From positions 83,680 to 147,679 of the forward strand of contig CAZWDS010000001.1 in the NCBI GenBank assembly GCA_964632495.1: a stretch of DNA of 64,000 bases, given 5' to 3'. The position numbers and the translations under genes were made by a program. Positions within the stretch are counted from its first letter, which is position 1. Every line of letters begins with the position of its first letter. A model generated the notes under the pieces. It saw nothing but the letters and a program-made list of their open reading frames with translations. It ran no database searches and was not told where the DNA came from. This DNA is from CALKXV01 sp964632495. Its GTDB lineage: Bacteria; Pseudomonadota; Alphaproteobacteria; Rhodobacterales; Rhodobacteraceae. Below, one piece after another: positions 36,901 to 45,122 of this stretch.

Positions 36901-38115
36901 CTTCAGGCGGTGGTCTCTTGCGGCCAAAAGCTTAAGCCGAAGCGCGTTCAGTTGAATGAAGCCTTGAGCATCTTCCTGATCGTAGGCACCGGCGTCATCT
37001 TCGAAGGTGACATGGGCTTCGGAGTAGAGCGAGTGATCTGACCAGCGGGCGACGGTGCGGGCGGATCCCTTATAGAGCTTCAGTTTGACTGTGCCTGAGA
37101 CGTGTTCTTGGGATTTGTCGATCAAGGCTTGCAGCATTTCGCGTTCGGGCGAGAACCAGAAGCCGTTGTAGATCAGTTCCGCATAGCGGGGCATGATCGA
37201 ATCTTTCAGGTGGCCTGCGCCGGAATCAAGTGTGATTTGTTCGATGCCACGGTGCGCTTCCAGAAGAATGGTGCCGCCGGGGGTTTCGTAGACGCCTCGG
37301 GATTTCATACCGACGAAACGGTTTTCGACAAGGTCCAAAAGGCCAATACCGTGTTTGCCGCCCAGTTCGTTCAGCTTGGTCAGGATCGTGGCCGGTGACA
37401 TTGCTTTGCCGTTGATGGCGACGGCATCGCCTTTTTCAAAGGTAACTTCGATGAACTCAGGCGTGTCGGGTGCGTTTTCGACGGGAACGATCCGCTGCGC
37501 GACATAGTCTGGGGCTTCGACAGCAGGGTCTTCTAGCACCTTGCCTTCTGACGAGGTGTGCAGGAGATTGGCATCGACCGAAAAGGGTGCTTCACCGCGC
37601 TTGTCCTTGGCGATTGGGATTTGGTGTTGCTCTGCGAATTCTAGCAGCCGGGTGCGCGAAGAGAGATCCCACATACGCCAAGGGGCAATTACTTTGATAT
37701 CCGGGTTCAGCGCATAGGCGGCGAGTTCGAAGCGGACTTGGTCGTTGCCTTTGCCTGTGGCGCCGTGGCTTACCGCATCGGCTCCGGTTTCGGCTGCGAT
37801 TTCGACCAGACGTTTGGAGATCAGCGGGCGGGCGATTGACGTGCCGAGCAGGTACAGGCCTTCGTAAAGGGCGTTGGCGCGGAACATCGGGAAGACGAAA
37901 TCCCGGGTGAATTCCTCGCGCAGATCCTCGACGTAGATCTCGGAAGCGCCCATCATCTCGGCTTTCTTGCGGGCGGGTTCCAGTTCTTCGCCCTGCCCAA
38001 GATCGGCGGTAAAGGTGACGACCTCGCAGTCATACTCGGTCTGCAGCCACTTTAGGATAATTGACGTATCAAGGCCGCCGGAATAGGCGAGCACGACTTT
38101 TTTGGGTGCAGACAT
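36898..38115 (-). CDS. argG: Argininosuccinate synthase
   Basis: ATP-dependent ligation of citrulline and aspartate in arginine synthesis. N-terminal PP-loop 'VVLAYSGGLDTSIILKWL' (18 residues), 'HGATGKGNDQVRFE' and 'GEAPFSVDANLLHTSSEG' (18 residues) are standard. 405 residues, family length. The HPt gene lies 46 bp upstream on the same strand; no functional link is implied. Its stop TGA coincides with the end of repeat copy 3. Confidence 0.97.
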   Translation of the reverse strand: MSAPKKVVLAYSGGLDTSIILKWLQTEYDCEVVTFTADLGQGEELEPARKKAEMMGASEIYVEDLREEFTRDFVFPMFRANALYEGLYLLGTSIARPLISKRLVEIAAETGADAVSHGATGKGNDQVRFELAAYALNPDIKVIAPWRMWDLSSRTRLLEFAEQHQIPIAKDKRGEAPFSVDANLLHTSSEGKVLEDPAVEAPDYVAQRIVPVENAPDTPEFIEVTFEKGDAVAINGKAMSPATILTKLNELGGKHGIGLLDLVENRFVGMKSRGVYETPGGTILLEAHRGIEQITLDSGAGHLKDSIMPRYAELIYNGFWFSPEREMLQALIDKSQEHVSGTVKLKLYKGSARTVARWSDHSLYSEAHVTFEDDAGAYDQEDAQGFIQLNALRLKLLAARDHRLK

Positions 38116-38161
38116 AGATTTTCCCCGGACTTTCTGAGTTCCGGGGGCGTTTACGGTGTTT

Positions 38162-38506
38162 TCAGCTTGGGAACAAGCGCGAGCGGGGACGGCTGGTGCC
38201 GGGCTTTAGCAACGCTTCTTTTGATGCAGCGTAGGTGACGCGGATCATATTGACGTCGGCGGTTGCGACCGGGTCGGACTTCAGTCGATTTTCTTGCTGT
38301 TCACAAAGCTCTGAAACGTCATCGAGGCCGATGTTCAATGCGCTGCCTTTCAGGAAATGAAGCTGCGCTGCCATCTGATCTTGAGGGGTGGAATCGAGCG
38401 CCCGAAGCACATCTTCCACTTCTTCGCAAAAGAGTTCGATGACTTCGACAAGGTCGTCTTCGCCGACTTCGTCTTTCAGTTCTTGGATGCGGGCTGTGTT
38501 GATCAT
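38162..38506 (-). CDS. HPt-domain phosphotransfer protein
   Basis: A 114-residue single-domain histidine phosphotransferase. The phosphoacceptor His50 is in 'QLHFLKGSALNIG', matching the HxLKGxA consensus; the rest is helical and acidic as in four-helix-bundle HPt proteins. It carries no kinase motifs, so it must receive phosphate from a hybrid kinase elsewhere. It is divergent (88 bp) from the receiver-PP2C gene, which makes that protein its likely partner. Upstream of argG on the same strand. Confidence 0.85.
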   Translation of the reverse strand: MINTARIQELKDEVGEDDLVEVIELFCEEVEDVLRALDSTPQDQMAAQLHFLKGSALNIGLDDVSELCEQQENRLKSDPVATADVNMIRVTYAASKEALLKPGTSRPRSRLFPS

Positions 38507-38594
38507 GACAGCTGATCTTTATCGGAGCAGTGTTAAAATGATGTTTCTTTCGGGTCTTCACAGTGCATTAAGGCGCAGGCGGCAAAAGAGGCCT

Positions 38595-39857
38595 ATGAAG
38601 ACCGAAACTGGCCCCATCTTTGACAATGCCGCGATGGTCATTCGCCCCGTTCTTGTGGTGGATGACAGTAAGGCGCAACGCCGATTGTTGTCACGGACAC
38701 TGGCCAAGTGGGGCTACGAAACGATCGAAGCAGACAGCGGCGAGGCGGCGCTTGACGTGGCGAGAACGACTCGGATCGATATCGTGGTCAGTGATTGGAT
38801 GATGCCAGGTATGAATGGTGTCGAGTTTTGTCGTGCTTTTCGTGAACTCTGCGGGGATCGCCCGGCCTATTTCATTCTGTTGACGGCACAGACCGAGCGA
38901 GAAGTACTGGCCGAGGGTTTGGAAGGAGGCGCGGACGATTTTTTGTCGAAGCCCTTCAATTCTGTTGAGCTTCGGGCGCGCCTGCGCGCGGGTGAACGTG
39001 TGGTCAATGCGCAGCTTGATTTAGCGGGCAAGAATCATGCTTTGTCGGCGGCACTGGAAGAACTTAGCGACGCCTATTCCGCGATCGAAAGGGATTTGGT
39101 TGGCGCGCGCAAGTTCCAAGAAGGCTTGGTGCCCGAACGCCATCTGAAGACAGGTTCGGTGGAACTGTCGATGTTGTTTAAGCCAAGTGGTCACGTGGGC
39201 GGTGATTTGGTTGGGTATTTTCGTGTCAGCAACACCGTGCTTGGTGTATATTCGGTGGATGTGTCAGGTCATGGTGTTGCGTCGGCTTTGATGACCGCCC
39301 GCGTGGCGAGTTACCTTAGTGATGTGGCCCCTGACAGGAACATTGCGTTGTCTTTAGATGCAGACGGATATCGCATGATACATTTGCCCGAGGTCTGCGG
39401 CCGGTTGAATGCGATTCTTCAGGCAGATGTGGATTCGGACCAATATTTGACGATGTCTATTGCAAAGGTCGATATCAGCACCGGTGCCATCGATATCTGC
39501 CATGCGGGACACCCAAGCCCGGTTGTTCAGCGCCGGGATGGGTCAGTCGAATTCACAGATCTTTTCAGCACCCCCATCGGATTGATCGATGATGGCGAAT
39601 ATGCAGAGCTTTCAGTTCTGTTAAATCCCGGGGATCGATTGATGTTGTATTCGGACGGTTTGACAGAGTGTCCGAACACCGAAGATCAGCTTTTGGATGA
39701 CGAAGGGCTGGATGCGATGTTGCGCGACCAGGCGCATTTGCACGGCATGGAATTTGTCGAGGCGACGCAGACCGCCTTGATCGACTATCGAGGCAGCGAT
39801 GACTTTCCCGATGACTTGTCGGCCATTATTGTCGAACGGATTGATCGGCGCGCCTGA
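38595..39857 (+). CDS. Response regulator with PP2C/RsbU-type phosphatase output
   Basis: About 420 residues. Receiver domain at residues 17-135: acidic pair Asp23-Asp24, phosphoacceptor Asp67 in 'VVSDWMMPGMNG', Thr96 and Lys118. A short coiled linker leads to a PP2C-like SpoIIE domain with 'SGHVGGDLVGYF', 'DVSGHGVASALM' and 'YSDGLTECPN' metal-binding Asp residues. Such fusions dephosphorylate anti-sigma-factor antagonists; in Rhodobacter capsulatus RbaY has this architecture and controls gene transfer agent production via RbaV/RbaW. Whether this is an RbaY orthologue is not settled; no anti-sigma pair is adjacent. Start chosen for AGAGG just upstream. Confidence 0.87.
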   Translation: MKTETGPIFDNAAMVIRPVLVVDDSKAQRRLLSRTLAKWGYETIEADSGEAALDVARTTRIDIVVSDWMMPGMNGVEFCRAFRELCGDRPAYFILLTAQTEREVLAEGLEGGADDFLSKPFNSVELRARLRAGERVVNAQLDLAGKNHALSAALEELSDAYSAIERDLVGARKFQEGLVPERHLKTGSVELSMLFKPSGHVGGDLVGYFRVSNTVLGVYSVDVSGHGVASALMTARVASYLSDVAPDRNIALSLDADGYRMIHLPEVCGRLNAILQADVDSDQYLTMSIAKVDISTGAIDICHAGHPSPVVQRRDGSVEFTDLFSTPIGLIDDGEYAELSVLLNPGDRLMLYSDGLTECPNTEDQLLDDEGLDAMLRDQAHLHGMEFVEATQTALIDYRGSDDFPDDLSAIIVERIDRRA

Positions 39858-39873
39858 CAGTCCAATCCGTGCT

Positions 39874-40311
39874 TCAATGAAAAAACCGTTGAAGAAAAAT
39901 ACGACCACCATCATCGTCCAGCAAATCGATTGCCACGCTTGGTGTAGCCCAAAGCGCAGTATGGGCCGCCTCAGTGGGATCCCCCATGCGTAACGTGGGC
40001 CGACCGCTGTAGATATGGCAGATTTTCTCGGCAAATCGATCGTACTCGGGCATATAGGTGAAACGCCGAAAGGCTCCCAGCCGACGCATTCCGGTGACGC
40101 GCCAGCCGGTTTCTTCCATCACTTCGCGGTGCAGGGCAGGCAAGATGGCTTCGCCGGGATCGATGCCGCCGCCAGGCAGTTGGATCTCTGGCACGGGTTC
40201 GGCCTGATGCGTCAGTAGAACCTGGCCATTGCGATATAAAATAGCATAGACGCCCGGACGCGGCCGATATGAGATGTCGTTTCGCACCGGCTCTCCAACA
40301 CGCTGGATCAT
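39874..40311 (-). CDS. Nudix hydrolase
   Basis: A 145-residue Nudix protein. The box G-x5-E-x7-REVMEETG is seen as 'GGGIDPGEAILPALHREVMEETGW' (quoted in part), preceded by 'LLTHQAEPVPEIQLPGGG' (18 residues). Substrate cannot be read from the sequence; it could be a nucleoside diphosphate derivative. The ATG at 40311 is preferred over the long in-frame extension that runs into the hslO promoter area. Convergent with the PP2C gene (16-bp gap) and divergent from hslO. Confidence 0.85.
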   Translation of the reverse strand: MIQRVGEPVRNDISYRPRPGVYAILYRNGQVLLTHQAEPVPEIQLPGGGIDPGEAILPALHREVMEETGWRVTGMRRLGAFRRFTYMPEYDRFAEKICHIYSGRPTLRMGDPTEAAHTALWATPSVAIDLLDDDGGRIFLQRFFH

Positions 40312-40385
40312 TGCTTTGCCTTTCCCGCTGCCATTGCCTTTAGCGCGGTGATACTTATTTAGGGCCTGTTTGTCAGGGGCATCAT

Positions 40386-41369
40386 ATGACCATCGGATCG
40401 AAAATCGCGTGGGACGACACCGTTCTGCCATTCCAACTGGATCGCACGTCCACCCGGGGGCGCGTTGCGCGTTTGGATGGTGTGCTACAACAGGTCTTGG
40501 CGCAACACGATTACCCTCCGGTGATCGAAGGGTTGATAGCCGAGGCCACGCTGTTGACGGCTTTGATTGGGCAAACGATCAAACTGAGGTGGAAATTGTC
40601 GCTGCAGATCCGAGGCAATGGGCCTGTGCGTTTGATAGCGACGGATTACTATGGTCCGCAGAAAGACGGTGCGCCTGGACGCATTCGGGCCTACGCGAGT
40701 TTCGACAAGGACCGGTTGGGCGAAAAGGCCGTACCGTTTGACCTGATCGGTTCGGGGTACTTTGCCATTCTGATCGACCAAGGTGCAGGCACTGTACCTT
40801 ATCAGGGGATCACGCCTTTGGCGGGTGGATCGCTGGCCGCAAGTGCTCAAACCTATTTCGCTCAGTCCGAGCAACTTCCGACGCGGTTTGGTCTGAGCTT
40901 TGGGCAATCGCAAAGCCCCGGAGAAGCGATGCATTGGCGGGCAGGCGGTGTCATGTTGCAGCAGATGCCGGAATCTTCGCTTGAAGCACAACACGGTGGA
41001 TCGGGCGAGGACGGGCTTTTGCTGGCGGAAGATATTCTGGAGGGCGACGCGGCTGAGGACTGGAACCACGTCAATATCCTGTTGGACAGCGCCGAAGACA
41101 TCGAGCTGATCGGTCCCAGCGTTCAACCGACCGAGCTTTTGCTGCGCTTGTTCCATCAGGATGGACCGCGGGTGTTTGATGCTCAACCTGTCGAGTTTGG
41201 CTGTACCTGTTCGGCTGACCGGGTACGCGATACGATGTCGATCTATTCCGCGAAAGACATTGCCCACATGACAACGGATGAAGGTATCGTGACGGCAGAT
41301 TGCCAGTTCTGCGGTGCACATTACGAGTTTGACCCCACCACGCTGGGATTCGAGGCTAAGGATGAGTGA
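40386..41369 (+). CDS. hslO: Redox-regulated chaperone Hsp33
   Basis: Holdase chaperone activated by oxidative unfolding. The C-terminal zinc switch is C-x-C ('FGCTCSADRV') and, 31-32 residues later, C-x2-C ('DCQFCGAHYEF'). The N-terminal part has 'LLTALIGQTIKLRWKLSLQI' (20 residues), typical of the family. 327 residues. AGGGG precedes the ATG. The stop overlaps the CoA-type Nudix gene by 8 bp. Confidence 0.95.
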   Translation: MTIGSKIAWDDTVLPFQLDRTSTRGRVARLDGVLQQVLAQHDYPPVIEGLIAEATLLTALIGQTIKLRWKLSLQIRGNGPVRLIATDYYGPQKDGAPGRIRAYASFDKDRLGEKAVPFDLIGSGYFAILIDQGAGTVPYQGITPLAGGSLAASAQTYFAQSEQLPTRFGLSFGQSQSPGEAMHWRAGGVMLQQMPESSLEAQHGGSGEDGLLLAEDILEGDAAEDWNHVNILLDSAEDIELIGPSVQPTELLLRLFHQDGPRVFDAQPVEFGCTCSADRVRDTMSIYSAKDIAHMTTDEGIVTADCQFCGAHYEFDPTTLGFEAKDE

Positions 41370-41967
41370 TCTGCCCGACCGTCTGCGCCGGGCTTTGGTT
41401 GCAGAGGGGCGTCCGTCGTCGGACTATGATCTGAACCCTGATGTGATTTTGCCCGAAGGCCGGACCTTGCGGGAAGCGGCTGTCTTGATCCCGATTGTAG
41501 AACGCACGGGCGGGGCACACGTCATTCTGACAAAACGGTCATCGGCGCTGAAACACCATCCGGGACAAATTGCGTTCCCGGGTGGCAAGGTTGATCCGGG
41601 CGACGATGGAGTAGTCGGGGCCGCGCTACGAGAAGCATGGGAAGAAATTGCATTGCTTACAGACCAAACCGAAGTTCTGGGCAGCTTGCCACCCCATGAA
41701 ACCGTGACTGGGTTCCGAGTGACTCCGGTGTTGGCAATGGTTTCGTCCGGCTTTGCGCCACGCCCCGAACCCGGCGAAGTGGCCGAGGTGTTCGAAGCCC
41801 CCCTGAACCACGTTTTGAACCCCGGCAATTATCGGACAGAATCGCGACGCTGGCGCGGTCAGCGAAGGTATTACTTTACCGTGCCGTGGGGACCCTATTA
41901 CATCTGGGGGGCGACAGCGCGAATGCTGCGCGCTTTGGCGGATCGAATGCCAGATGGAACGAATTGA
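41362..41967 (+). CDS. CoA pyrophosphatase-type Nudix hydrolase
   Basis: A 201-residue Nudix protein with the UPF0035 extension just before the box: 'LTKRSSALKHHPGQIAFPGG' (20 residues), which marks CoA diphosphatases (NudL/NUDT7 group). The box is 'GGKVDPGDDGVVGAALREAWEEI' (quoted in part). Expected to hydrolyse coenzyme A derivatives to phosphopantetheine and 3',5'-ADP; inferred by family only. ATG 41362 overlaps the hslO stop (ATGAGTGA), and the 3' end overlaps cca by 14 bp. Confidence 0.88.
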   Translation: MSDLPDRLRRALVAEGRPSSDYDLNPDVILPEGRTLREAAVLIPIVERTGGAHVILTKRSSALKHHPGQIAFPGGKVDPGDDGVVGAALREAWEEIALLTDQTEVLGSLPPHETVTGFRVTPVLAMVSSGFAPRPEPGEVAEVFEAPLNHVLNPGNYRTESRRWRGQRRYYFTVPWGPYYIWGATARMLRALADRMPDGTN

Positions 41968-43111
41968 GGCAGACTGGCTAACCGACCCGGCGACGCAGCG
42001 CGTTTTTGCTTTGCTGGGCGACGCTGGTCATCAGGTATTTGCGGTCGGCGGTTGTGTGCGAAACACGCTGTTGGGTGCGCCAGTGAAGGACATTGATCTT
42101 TCCACAGATGCGCGGCCTGATCGTGTGGTCGGCTTGGCGAAATCCGCCGGGCTGAATGTGATCCCAACAGGCATTGACCACGGCACAGTAACGGTTCTGG
42201 CGAATGACGTGCCTTTCGAAATTACGACCTTCCGAAAGGACGTTGAAACAGATGGGCGGCGCGCCGTTGTCGCATTCTCGGACCGTATTGAAGACGATGC
42301 GCGGCGGCGGGATTTTACGATGAACGCCTTGTATGTAGATGCGGGTGGAGCCTTGCTGGACCCTTTGGGCGGGCTGTCGGACCTGCATGCCCGCCGGATT
42401 CGGTTTATCGATGATGCCGTTCAGCGCATCCACGAGGATTACTTGCGCAGTCTCCGCTATTTCAGGTTTTACGCTTGGTATGGGGATCCGGACGAGGGGT
42501 TCGATGCGGAGGCCTTGGATGCGATCGCGCGCAACACCAATGGATTGACTGGCTTGTCGAAGGAACGTGTCGGGATGGAGATGAAACGGCTTCTTGAGGC
42601 CCCCAATCCCGCGCCCTCAGTTGCGGGCATGAGGTCCACTGGCGTGTTGATGGCCATCCTGCCGGGGGCGAGTGACGGGGCACTTGCGCCTTTGGTTCAT
42701 CTGGAAGCTCAAGTTGAAGCGGAACCAGACGCCATTCGCAGGCTGGCTGTGATCGATGGCGAAGACTTGATTGAGCGGTTGCGTTTGTCCCGTAAGGATG
42801 CGGATCGTTTGGATAAGCTTCGTGTCAATGTTGGTCTTTCGCCGTCCGAACTGGGGTATCGGCTTGGGGCCGGGATGGCGCGTGATGTTCTTTTGGTAAG
42901 TGCGGCGTCCATGGGACAGCCGATGTCCGATGCAGATCTGACGGCAGTTCGCCATGGTGCGACGCAGGAATTTCCTCTGCGTGCCGCCGATCTGATGCCT
43001 GATCTTGAAGGCCCCGCATTGGGTGAAGCGCTTGAGCGTTTGACCGCTGACTGGATTGCGTCGGGTTTTGAATTGACCAAAGACGAGTTGATCGCACGGC
43101 GACGGGGGTGA
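41954..43111 (+). CDS. CCA tRNA nucleotidyltransferase
   Basis: Class II nucleotidyltransferase that adds or repairs the tRNA 3' CCA (or a poly(A) polymerase-like relative). Head domain 'VGGCVRNTLLGAPVKDIDLS' (20 residues) has the GG and the catalytic Asp pair in 'DIDLS', followed by 'FTRRDFTMNAL'-type sequence seen as 'RRRDFTMNALYVD' and the neck 'RFIDDAVQRIHEDYLRSLRY' (20 residues). 385 residues. It overlaps the upstream Nudix gene by 14 bp. Symbol withheld because CCA-adding and poly(A)-adding enzymes cannot be separated by eye. Confidence 0.9.
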   Translation: MERIEADWLTDPATQRVFALLGDAGHQVFAVGGCVRNTLLGAPVKDIDLSTDARPDRVVGLAKSAGLNVIPTGIDHGTVTVLANDVPFEITTFRKDVETDGRRAVVAFSDRIEDDARRRDFTMNALYVDAGGALLDPLGGLSDLHARRIRFIDDAVQRIHEDYLRSLRYFRFYAWYGDPDEGFDAEALDAIARNTNGLTGLSKERVGMEMKRLLEAPNPAPSVAGMRSTGVLMAILPGASDGALAPLVHLEAQVEAEPDAIRRLAVIDGEDLIERLRLSRKDADRLDKLRVNVGLSPSELGYRLGAGMARDVLLVSAASMGQPMSDADLTAVRHGATQEFPLRAADLMPDLEGPALGEALERLTADWIASGFELTKDELIARRRG

Positions 43112-43160
43112 CACGCAACGAATTCTGCGCTATCCAATCCACGCCGTATATGGAGGGCAC

Positions 43161-43196
43161 ATGATGATGAACAGGATCCGCACCACGCAAGGCTGA
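43161..43196 (+). CDS. Putative 11-residue leader peptide
   Basis: Tiny ORF encoding MMMNRIRTTQG with three tandem ATGs behind an unusually strong GGAGGG at 43152-43157. It lies in the 160-bp gap before the ABC exporter pair. The codons for MNRI sit in the 5' arm of a perfect 9-bp stem (see the next entry), so translation would melt it. This is the layout of translation- or transcription-attenuation leaders. Not proven; the ORF is short enough to occur by chance, but the SD and hairpin placement argue otherwise. Confidence 0.45.
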   Translation: MMMNRIRTTQG

Positions 43197-43239
43197 CTGG
43201 CCCGATCCTGTTAGGACGGCTCGGTTACCCCGCCGTCTT
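43170..43239 (+). promoter_or_regulatory. Tandem-hairpin leader (candidate attenuator) of the ABC exporter
   Basis: Hairpin 1: AACAGGATC (43170-43178) pairs perfectly with GATCCTGTT (43204-43212), enclosing the end and stop of the leader ORF. Hairpin 2: AGGACGGC (43213-43220) pairs with GCCGTCTT (43232-43239) with one G-U, loop of 11 nt, followed by CTCTC rather than a T run. Hairpin 2 ends 5 bp before the ATG at 43245. It could terminate transcription or block initiation of the exporter gene. Confidence 0.45.
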
Positions 43240-43274
43240 CTCTCATGTCCATCCTATCCCAAGGCATCCGCCCC

Positions 43275-45122
43275 ATGTTTCGCTATCTTGAGAATCTTGT
43301 TGATCCCTATTGCGACTATGAGCAAAAGGATCGCCCCCCCACCAAGCTGTGGCCGTTCCTGCGCGATTATGCCCAACCTTTTCGCAAGCTGTTTATCATC
43401 ACGGCCTTGATGTCGGTTCTTGTGGCAGGGGTCGAGATTTGGCTGATCGCTTATATCGGGCGTTTGGTTGATGTTCTGGCCGCGACCGAGCCTGCGATGT
43501 TTTGGCAAGAGCATGGAACGGAAATGATCTTGATGGTCGTGTTCCTGTTGTTCTTACGGCCCGCCATCCAACTGATCGACGTAGGCTTGTTGAACAACGC
43601 CATCCTGCCGAACTTTGGCACGCTGATCCGTTGGCGCGCGCACTCTCACGTCTTGCGGCAGTCTGTCGGCTGGTTCGAAAACGACTTTGCCGGTCGGATC
43701 GCGAACCGGATCATGCAGACGCCACCCGCTGCGGGCGAAGCGATTTTTCAGGTCTTCGATGCGATGACCTTTTCGATGGCTTATGTCACGGGCGCGCTGA
43801 TCATTCTGGCGGGCGCAGATGTGCGATTGGCGGTGCCTTTGCTGGCCTGGCTGATCCTGTACGGGTTGCTTGTGCGCTGGACGGTACGGCGGGTTGGCCC
43901 TGCTTCGCAGGCGGCGTCGGACGCGCGGTCTGCGGTGACGGGCCGTGTGGTCGATAGTTATACCAACATACATTCGGTTAAGATGTTTGCGCATACGCAG
44001 GCCGAAGGCGCGTATGCCAAAGAAGCGATCGAGCATTCGCGCAAGACATTCCAGACCGAGATGCGGATCTTCACCAAGATGGATTTAGGTCTGACTGTCA
44101 TCAACGGGTTCCTGATCGTCGCGGTTGTCGGTTGGGCGATTTGGTTGTGGTCGATTGGATCGGCGAGCATCGGTGTCGTTGCGGTGGCTTCGACGCTGGT
44201 TTTGCGGCTGAACGCCATGACGGGTTGGATCATGTGGGCGTTGACCAGCTTCTTCCGCAACCTTGGCGTTGTGGCGGAAGGGATGGAGACGATTGCCCAG
44301 CCGATCACGCTGGTTGATCGCACCGATGCCAAGCCTTTGGAAAATGGCCCCGGTCGTATCGCATTTGAGGATGTGCGGCATCACTATGGCCGTGCGTCTG
44401 GTGGGCTGGAGGCTGTGAACTTGGTCATCGAACCCGGCCAGAAAGTGGGTGTCGTGGGACGCTCGGGTGCTGGGAAATCGACCTTGGTGAAATTGCTTCT
44501 TCGGTTCTATGACGTTGAAAGTGGAGTCATTCGGATTGATGATCAAGACATTGCGGGTGTGACCCAGAATTCTCTTCGGGCGCGAATTGGCATGGTTCAG
44601 CAGGATTCGTCACTGCTGCATCGATCTTTGCGCGACAACATTCTGTATGGGCGTCCTGATGGAACCGAAGAGCAAGTGATCGAAGCGGCGCGGCAAGCCG
44701 AGGCTTTGGAATTCATCCACGATCTGGAAGACCCGGAGGGGCGCACTGGTTTTGATGCTCATGTCGGTGAACGGGGTGTGAAACTGTCTGGCGGACAGCG
44801 CCAACGGATCACCTTGGCCCGCGTCATTCTGAAAGATGCGCCGATCCTTGTGTTGGACGAGGCGACCAGTGCCTTGGACAGCGAAGTCGAGGCCGTCATT
44901 CAGGACACGCTTTACGGCATGATGGAAGGCAAAACCGTGATCGCCATTGCGCACCGGTTGTCCACGATCGCACGGATGGACCGGATCGTCGTGCTTGATG
45001 GTGGTGTGATCGTCGAAGACGGCACGCATGACGCGCTTTTGGCGGAAGGCGGGCTATATGCTGGGTTCTGGAACCGTCAGTCCGGCGGCTTCATTGATAC
45101 GGATGTGGAGGCTGCGGAATGA
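43275..45122 (+). CDS. ABC exporter half-transporter, subunit 1
   Basis: Fused transmembrane and nucleotide-binding domains, about 615 residues. N-terminal exporter domain with about six helices, then Walker A 'GRSGAGKST', Q-loop 'MVQQDSSLLH', signature 'LSGGQRQR', Walker B 'ILVLDEATSALDSE' and the H-switch 'AIAHRLST'. All catalytic residues are present. The paired gene follows with a 4-bp overlap, indicating a heterodimer of the MsbA/multidrug type; substrate unknown. ATG 43275 gives the usual MFRYLENLVDP start; ATG 43245 is possible. Neither has a good SD, consistent with leader-dependent control. Confidence 0.9.
   Translation: MFRYLENLVDPYCDYEQKDRPPTKLWPFLRDYAQPFRKLFIITALMSVLVAGVEIWLIAYIGRLVDVLAATEPAMFWQEHGTEMILMVVFLLFLRPAIQLIDVGLLNNAILPNFGTLIRWRAHSHVLRQSVGWFENDFAGRIANRIMQTPPAAGEAIFQVFDAMTFSMAYVTGALIILAGADVRLAVPLLAWLILYGLLVRWTVRRVGPASQAASDARSAVTGRVVDSYTNIHSVKMFAHTQAEGAYAKEAIEHSRKTFQTEMRIFTKMDLGLTVINGFLIVAVVGWAIWLWSIGSASIGVVAVASTLVLRLNAMTGWIMWALTSFFRNLGVVAEGMETIAQPITLVDRTDAKPLENGPGRIAFEDVRHHYGRASGGLEAVNLVIEPGQKVGVVGRSGAGKSTLVKLLLRFYDVESGVIRIDDQDIAGVTQNSLRARIGMVQQDSSLLHRSLRDNILYGRPDGTEEQVIEAARQAEALEFIHDLEDPEGRTGFDAHVGERGVKLSGGQRQRITLARVILKDAPILVLDEATSALDSEVEAVIQDTLYGMMEGKTVIAIAHRLSTIARMDRIVVLDGGVIVEDGTHDALLAEGGLYAGFWNRQSGGFIDTDVEAAE

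Noticed and set aside
40485..41321. 278-codon minus-strand frame over hslO
   Set aside because: Hsp33 on the plus strand has the complete zinc switch; the opposite frame shows no motifs.
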